NCBI GenBank assembly: GCA_900541205.1
Contig: UQIV01000038.1
Span: forward strand, 1-8,459
Source: an uncultured Collinsella sp.
GTDB lineage: Bacteria; Actinomycetota; Coriobacteriia; Coriobacteriales; Coriobacteriaceae
Direction: 5' to 3'
Length of the DNA stretch: 8,459 bases
Below the pieces are notes generated by a model, which was not told the DNA's origin, searched no databases, and saw nothing but the letters and a program-made list of their open reading frames with translations. Of the stretch, positions 4,325 to 8,459 are shown piece by piece. A program made the position numbers and the translations under genes. Position 1 is the first letter of the stretch. The number at the start of each line of letters is the position of its first letter.

Positions 4325-6883
4325 ATGTTTACTCCGCTTATCACTCATGATTCTGACGGCACTGCATTGGCGGCACCCGTTGATGCCGCACGTCGCAACG
4401 GTGCCACGTACAAGACGCGCACGATCGACGATCTGCGCATTAAGGACGATCGCCTGCGTGCGGCCATCGAGGGCACGGGACACCTGCTGTTCGACGGCGG
4501 CATGGGCACCATGTTGCAAGCAGCCGGCATGAAGGCCGGCGCCCTGCCCGAGCTGCTCAACTTTGAGGAGCCCCAGGTTATCACCGATATCCAACGTCAA
4601 TATGTCGAGGCCGGCTGCGATGTGATCACCGCCAATACCTTTGGCGCCAATGCCCACAAGCTCGACGGCGCCGCCACCGTGGCAGACGTCTTTGCCGCGG
4701 CCGTCGCCTGTGCCCGCGAGGCCGGCGCCCGCTACGTCGCCGGTGACATCGGCCCCATCGGCGCGCTGCTTCGTCCCTTAGGCACCCTCAGCTTTGACGA
4801 GGCCTACGACCTCTTTGCCGAGGAAGTGCGCGCCGGCGTCGATGCGGGCGTGGACCTCTTTATTATCGAGACCATGACCGACCTTGCCGAGATCAAGGCG
4901 GCCGTCCTCGCCTGCCGCGAGAACTCCGACCTGCCCGTCTTTGCCACTATGACCTTTGAGGAAGACGGTCGCACCTTCCTGGGCACGAGTCCCGAGGTCG
5001 CCGCCATCACGCTTGACGCCATCGGCGCCGACGTTTTGGGCATCAACTGCAGCCAAGGACCGGCCGAGCTCCGAGGACTCGCCGCACGTATGCTCACCGT
5101 TACCGACAAGCCCGTTATGGTGCAGGCTAACGCGGGACTGCCCCACGTGGACGACGACGGCAACACCGTCTTTGATATCCAAGCACCCGAGTACGCCGAG
5201 GCCGTCGCCGGCATGATTGAGGACGGCGTGAGCGTCGTCGGCGGTTGCTGCGGTACCACGCCCGCGCACATGGCGGCCTTGCGCACGCTTATCGACAACC
5301 ACACGCCCAGCCCGCGCCACCGCAAGCCCAGCATGTCGGTCACAAGCGCCCAGACCGTGGTGGACCTCCCCTGCGATGGACACAAAATCGCCGTCATCGG
5401 CGAGCGCATCAACCCCACCGGCAAAAAGCGCCTGCAGCAGGCCCTGCGCGACGGCGATCTGGACTACGTGGTGAGCCAGGGCATCAGCCAGCAGGAGCAG
5501 GGCGCCGACATCCTGGACGTCAACGTGGGCCTGCCCGAGATCGACGAGGTCAAGATTATCCAACAGGCGACCGAACAGCTCCAGGGCTCCACGCTCCTGC
5601 CGCTGCAGATCGACTCCACCGACCCCGCCGCTGTCGAGGCCGCCGTGCGCCGCTACGCCGGCAAGCCCATCATCAACTCGGTCAATGGCAAGCAGCAGAT
5701 CATGGATGAGATCTTTCCGCTGGTCGCCCACTACGGCACCAACGTTGTCGGCCTTACGCTCGACGAAGGCGGCATCCCCGATACCGCCGAGGCTCGCTTC
5801 GCCATCGCCGAGCGCATCGTGGCCGAGGCCGCCCGCTACGGCATCGGACCGGACCGCATCCTCATCGACTGCCTGGTCATGACCGCCTCGACCAATCAAC
5901 GCCAGGCCGAGCAGATCCTGCGCGCCATGTCCCTGTGCAAGGAGCGCCTGGGCGTCAAATGCGCGCTCGGCGTGTCGAACATCAGCTTTGGCCTGCCTGC
6001 CCGCCCGCTGCTGGGCTCGGTCTTTTTGGCTGCCGCTTTTGGCGCAGGTCTTGATGCCCCCATCATGAACCCGGGCTCCAAGCGCTTTATGGATACCGTC
6101 TACAGCTATCGCGTCCTGAGCGTTGAGGACGAGGGCTCGACCGGATACATCGAGCGTTACGCCGGCTGGACCGATCCGTACAAGATCGCCGCGAACCCGG
6201 CGGCAGCTCAGGCAGCATCGAGCGACGCCGCACCTGCCGCAAGCGCCCCCGGCACCGACGGCAACGACGACCCGATTCGCCGCATGGTCGTCTCGGGCCG
6301 CAAAGGCGAGATCGCTGCCGAGACCGAGCGTCTGCTGACAGACCACGACGCTATGGACCTCATCAACAATCACTTTATCCCCGCCCTCGACGAGGTTGGC
6401 GTCCTCTTTGACCAGGGCAAGTTCTTCTTGCCGCAGCTTATGGCCTCGGCCGAAGCCGCGCGTGTGGGCTTCGACACCATCAAGCGCCTGATGCCCGCCG
6501 GCGAGATCGCCGACAAGGGCAAGATCTGCGTGGCCACCGTCAAGGGCGACATCCACGATATTGGCAAGAACATCGTCAAAATGCTGCTCGACAACTACGG
6601 CTACACCGTCTTTGACCTAGGCCGCGACGTCGACCCGCAAGAGGTGCTCAAAACCGTCAAGGAGCGCGACATTAAGCTCGTCGGCCTCTCGGCGCTTATG
6701 ACCACCACGGTCGTCGCTATGGAGGAGACCATCAAGTTGCTCCAAGCCGAGGTTCCGGGCGTCAAGATCATCGTAGGTGGCGCCGTGCTCACCCCCGAAT
6801 ACGCCAAGCAGATCGGCGCGGACTACTACGCCAAGGATGCCGCCGAAAGCGCGCGCATCGCCGAAGAGGTCTTTGGGCAGTAA
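4325..6883 (+). CDS. metH: Cobalamin-dependent methionine synthase (MetH) lacking the activation domain
   Basis: The 852-residue enzyme transfers the methyl group of 5-methyl-tetrahydrofolate through cobalamin to homocysteine, giving methionine and tetrahydrofolate. Domains in order are: an N-terminal extension (1-50); the homocysteine/zinc barrel (about 52-325), with FDGGMGT at 56-62 and the zinc cysteines C242, C308 and C309; the pterin-binding barrel (about 355-610), with GERINPTGKK (359-368), LQIDST (427-432) and NSVNGK (451-456); an Ala/Pro-rich linker (about 620-650); the helical cobalamin cap (about 651-735); and the Rossmann-like cobalamin domain (about 735-852), with DIHDIG at 742-747, where H744 is the lower cobalt ligand. 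The protein ends after the cobalamin domain, against 1,227 residues in E. coli, so the AdoMet-binding reactivation domain is missing. The gene nine bases upstream supplies it. No frame damage is visible. The cell must import or make cobalamin for this enzyme to work. Confidence 0.97.
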   Translation: MFTPLITHDSDGTALAAPVDAARRNGATYKTRTIDDLRIKDDRLRAAIEGTGHLLFDGGMGTMLQAAGMKAGALPELLNFEEPQVITDIQRQYVEAGCDVITANTFGANAHKLDGAATVADVFAAAVACAREAGARYVAGDIGPIGALLRPLGTLSFDEAYDLFAEEVRAGVDAGVDLFIIETMTDLAEIKAAVLACRENSDLPVFATMTFEEDGRTFLGTSPEVAAITLDAIGADVLGINCSQGPAELRGLAARMLTVTDKPVMVQANAGLPHVDDDGNTVFDIQAPEYAEAVAGMIEDGVSVVGGCCGTTPAHMAALRTLIDNHTPSPRHRKPSMSVTSAQTVVDLPCDGHKIAVIGERINPTGKKRLQQALRDGDLDYVVSQGISQQEQGADILDVNVGLPEIDEVKIIQQATEQLQGSTLLPLQIDSTDPAAVEAAVRRYAGKPIINSVNGKQQIMDEIFPLVAHYGTNVVGLTLDEGGIPDTAEARFAIAERIVAEAARYGIGPDRILIDCLVMTASTNQRQAEQILRAMSLCKERLGVKCALGVSNISFGLPARPLLGSVFLAAAFGAGLDAPIMNPGSKRFMDTVYSYRVLSVEDEGSTGYIERYAGWTDPYKIAANPAAAQAASSDAAPAASAPGTDGNDDPIRRMVVSGRKGEIAAETERLLTDHDAMDLINNHFIPALDEVGVLFDQGKFFLPQLMASAEAARVGFDTIKRLMPAGEIADKGKICVATVKGDIHDIGKNIVKMLLDNYGYTVFDLGRDVDPQEVLKTVKERDIKLVGLSALMTTTVVAMEETIKLLQAEVPGVKIIVGGAVLTPEYAKQIGADYYAKDAAESARIAEEVFGQ

Positions 6884-6908
6884 CACAACGGAAACAACCG
6901 AGCACCAA

Positions 6909-6946
6909 AACGTGCCGCACGCGCCACTTGGCACGTGCGGCACGTT
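6909..6946 (+). terminator. Strong hairpin after metH, probable operon terminator without a U-tract
   Basis: AACGTGCCGCACG (6909-6921) and CGTGCGGCACGTT (6934-6946) form a perfect 13-bp inverted repeat starting 26 bases after the metH stop. The loop can add a further GCC/GGC stem around ACTT. Very stable GC-rich stems at this position usually end transcription. On the plus strand, however, the stem is followed by AGAATAG rather than a run of U. The minus strand gives TTTTGG, but no gene approaches from that side. It could be a weak or factor-assisted terminator, an mRNA-stabilising 3' structure, or an operator for the next gene, whose putative -35 lies within it. Confidence 0.5.
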
Positions 6947-6956
6947 AGAATAGATA
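6928..6956 (+). promoter_or_regulatory. Putative promoter of the UPF0210 gene
   Basis: TTGGCA (6928-6933) and TAGATA (6951-6956) are separated by 17 bases, matching the housekeeping consensus at four of six positions each. Transcription would start near 6963, leaving a leader of about 29 bases before the ATG at 6992. TAGAAT (6946-6951) is an alternative -10 without a partner -35. The -35 sits in the loop of the preceding hairpin, so termination and initiation signals share the same bases. Confidence 0.4.
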
Positions 6957-6979
6957 AGACTATGCTCGTTTTGGCAGAT

Positions 6980-6984
6980 AGGAG
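6980..6984 (+). promoter_or_regulatory. Ribosome binding site that fixes the UPF0210 gene start
   Basis: AGGAG lies seven bases before the ATG at 6992. The in-frame ATG at 6962 has no comparable site and coincides with the predicted transcription start, so the shorter protein is preferred. Confidence 0.8.
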
Positions 6985-6991
6985 CGCAAGG

Positions 6992-8356
6992 ATGGCGATC
7001 ACGCCCGCAGAAATCGCGGAAACCCGCGGCATGGTTGAGGAGCAGAACCTCGACATCAGGACCATCACCATGGGTGTTTCGCTCATGGGTTGCGGCGACG
7101 AGAACCTCGACCGCATGTGCACGAAGATCTACGACCACGTGACGCACACGGCTGAGCACTTGGTCGAGACCGCCGAGAACCTCGAGCGCGAGTACGGTAT
7201 CCCCATCGTCAACAAGCGCGTCTCCGTCACCCCGGTGGCGCAGATCGCCGCTTGCTGCAAGGATGAGGACCTCACCCCCATCGCGCACGCCCTCGACCGC
7301 GCGGCCGAGACGCTCGGCATCGATTACCTGGGCGGCTTCTCCGCACTCGTCCAGAAGGGCATCGGCAACGCCGACCGCCGCGTCATCCAGTCCATCCCCC
7401 AGGCGCTCGCTACCACCAGCCGTGTCTGCTCCAGCGTCAACGTCGCCAGCCTGCGCGCCGGCATCAACATGGACGCCGTGCTCATGGCCGCCCAGACCAT
7501 CATCGATGCCGCTAAACTCACGGCCGACCAGGATTCCGTCGGCGCCTCCAAGTTTGTCTGCTTTGCCAACATGGTCGAGGACTCCCCGTTTATGGCGGGC
7601 GCCGTCCACGGCGGTGGCGAGGCCGACGCCGTCATCAACGTAGGCGTCTCGGGCCCCGGCGTTATGGCCGCAGCCCTGGAGACGCTGCCCGACTCCGCAT
7701 CGATGATGGAAGTCGCCGAAAAGATTAAGCAGACCGCCTTTAAGATCACCCGCGCCGGCGAGCTCATGAGCCGCGAGGCCGCTCATCGCCTGGGTGTCGA
7801 GAAGGGCATCGTCGACCTGTCGCTGGCCCCCACGCCTGCCATCGGCGACTCCGTTGCCCGCATCCTCGAGATCATCGGCGTGGGCACCTGCGGTGGCCCC
7901 GGCACGACCTGCGCGCTCGCCATGCTCAACGATGCCGTCAAGAAGGGCGGCGTCATGGCCAGCTCCAGCGTGGGCGGTCTCTCGGGCGCCTTTATCCCCG
8001 TGTCCGAGGATGCCGGCATGATCGCCGCCGTCGAGGCCGGTGCGCTTTCGCTCGAGAAGCTCGAGGCCATGACCTGCGTGTGCTCCGTTGGCCTGGACAT
8101 GATCGCCATCCCCGGCGACACCCCGGTCGAGACCATCGCCGGCATCATCGCCGACGAGATGGCCATCGGCGTCATCAACAACAAGACCACGGCCGTCCGC
8201 GTGATTCCCGCCATCGGCAAGGGCGTGGGCGACTGCGTCGAGTACGGTGGCCTGTTCGGCCGTGCACCCATCATGCCGGTGAACCCCAACGCCGGCACCG
8301 TGCTTGCCCACCGCGGTGGACGCTTCCCGGCGCCGCTGAACTCGCTGAAGAACTAG
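6992..8356 (+). CDS. UPF0210 / DUF711 (PFL-like) family protein of unknown function
   Basis: This 454-residue protein, with no signal peptide or membrane segment, has the usual length for UPF0210. The N-terminus EEQNLDIRTITMGVSLMGC is the family opening. A conserved central segment, CFANMVEDSPFMAG (190-203), leads into the histidine/glycine loop AVHGGGEAD and a GVSGPG turn. VGTCGGPGTT (297-306) and a glycine-rich C-terminal half follow. Family structures adopt a barrel fold related to pyruvate formate-lyase-type proteins, but no reaction has been assigned, and I see no glycyl-radical motif to support that activity. In many Gram-positive bacteria the gene sits directly after a small ACT-domain (UPF0237) gene, which hints at amino-acid sensing. 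No such gene lies upstream here, where metH and a hairpin intervene. It appears to be transcribed alone from its own promoter. The family call is secure; the function is unknown. Confidence 0.93.
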   Translation: MAITPAEIAETRGMVEEQNLDIRTITMGVSLMGCGDENLDRMCTKIYDHVTHTAEHLVETAENLEREYGIPIVNKRVSVTPVAQIAACCKDEDLTPIAHALDRAAETLGIDYLGGFSALVQKGIGNADRRVIQSIPQALATTSRVCSSVNVASLRAGINMDAVLMAAQTIIDAAKLTADQDSVGASKFVCFANMVEDSPFMAGAVHGGGEADAVINVGVSGPGVMAAALETLPDSASMMEVAEKIKQTAFKITRAGELMSREAAHRLGVEKGIVDLSLAPTPAIGDSVARILEIIGVGTCGGPGTTCALAMLNDAVKKGGVMASSSVGGLSGAFIPVSEDAGMIAAVEAGALSLEKLEAMTCVCSVGLDMIAIPGDTPVETIAGIIADEMAIGVINNKTTAVRVIPAIGKGVGDCVEYGGLFGRAPIMPVNPNAGTVLAHRGGRFPAPLNSLKN

Positions 8357-8377
8357 CTGAGGGGTTCGGGCGAGGAG

Positions 8378-8395
8378 CCCCGCCGCCGGGCGGGG
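8378..8395 (+). terminator. Terminator-like stem after the UPF0210 gene, 3' side probably corrupted
   Basis: CCCCGCC (8378-8384), loop GCCG, and GGCGGGG (8389-8395) form a perfect 7-bp stem 21 bases after the stop codon, a typical position for an intrinsic terminator. The expected continuation of the right arm (complement of GAG, then U residues) is replaced by a run of G. The true end of the hairpin and its U-tract are therefore probably not represented in this sequence. Confidence 0.45.
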
Positions 8396-8409
8396 GGGGG
8401 GGGGGGGGG
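8392..8409. other. 18-base poly-G tract, probable sequencing or assembly artefact, with unreliable flank to 8459
   Basis: Eighteen consecutive G residues begin inside the right arm of a GC-rich hairpin, about 50 bases from the window end. Two-colour Illumina chemistry reports absent signal as G, and strong hairpins cause that signal loss. The following 50 bases (8410-8459) carry further G-rich strings, no recognisable gene and no U-tract. They are probably low-quality or chimeric sequence at a contig edge. A genuine slippage-prone tract is possible but less likely. Confidence 0.65.
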
Positions 8410-8459
8410 TGCATACAAGGGGGGTCGAGGCGGGACGAACACCCCGGCACCAAGAGAGT

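Noticed and set aside
4778..6556. 592-codon minus-strand open frame antisense to metH
   Set aside because: The metH strand carries all catalytic motifs in order. The antisense product is Gly/Val/Asp-rich low-complexity sequence with no recognisable domain.
6617..8311. 564-codon minus-strand open frame across the end of metH and the UPF0210 gene
   Set aside because: It crosses two genes, a terminator-like hairpin and a promoter region. Its composition (repeated Gly-Asp-His stretches) is that of a mirror frame.
8392..8409. Poly-G tract as a phase-variation switch
   Set aside because: It lies outside any gene, after the UPF0210 stop codon, within a hairpin arm at a contig edge. An artefact explains it better.
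8271..8453. 60-residue proline-rich minus-strand protein
   Set aside because: Its proline run is simply the translated poly-G tract, and the rest mirrors the UPF0210 gene.

Overview
The window looks like chromosomal DNA from a high-GC, anaerobic, gut-type actinobacterium, most likely class Coriobacteriia (Collinsella or a close relative). This is inferred from the strong G/C bias at third codon positions, a type III glutamine synthetase, a cobalamin-dependent methionine synthase whose reactivation domain is a separate gene, and a UPF0210 protein. No database search was possible, so the taxon is an inference. No phage, CRISPR, tRNA or rRNA gene was seen. The only possible mobile-element trace is a cluster of palindromes at the left edge.

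Layout. Bases 1-74 hold three consecutive palindromes resembling a dispersed repeat or an IS200/IS605-type end. A strong intrinsic terminator (about 77-110) follows, oriented to end the minus-strand gene glnN (142-2229). A divergent intergenic region (2230-2654) holds the putative glnN promoter, operator and leader hairpins, an AT-richer stretch without a convincing gene, and the metF leader. A compact plus-strand operon comes next: metF (2655-3527), a stand-alone MetH activation-domain gene (3527-4315, overlapping the metF stop by one base) and metH (4325-6883, 9 bases further on). A GC-rich hairpin (6909-6946) closes the operon and overlaps the apparent promoter of a UPF0210/DUF711 gene (6992-8356). 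The last 100 bases hold a terminator-like stem that runs into 18 consecutive G residues, probably a sequencing or assembly error at a contig end.

How the genes work together. MetF reduces methylene-tetrahydrofolate to 5-methyl-tetrahydrofolate. The 852-residue MetH moves that methyl group through cobalamin to homocysteine, giving methionine. MetH lacks the C-terminal AdoMet-binding reactivation domain of the E. coli enzyme, and the gene between metF and metH encodes that domain as a separate 262-residue protein. Together the three genes form a self-contained B12-dependent methionine module. GlnN assimilates ammonia and is transcribed divergently. The UPF0210 protein has no assigned function.

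The most unusual points are the split MetH with a cysteine cluster at the end of its activator, the palindrome sitting on the glnN -10 region, the hairpin/promoter overlap before the UPF0210 gene, the palindrome cluster at the left edge, and the poly-G tract. I did not find convincing evidence of an entirely new system.
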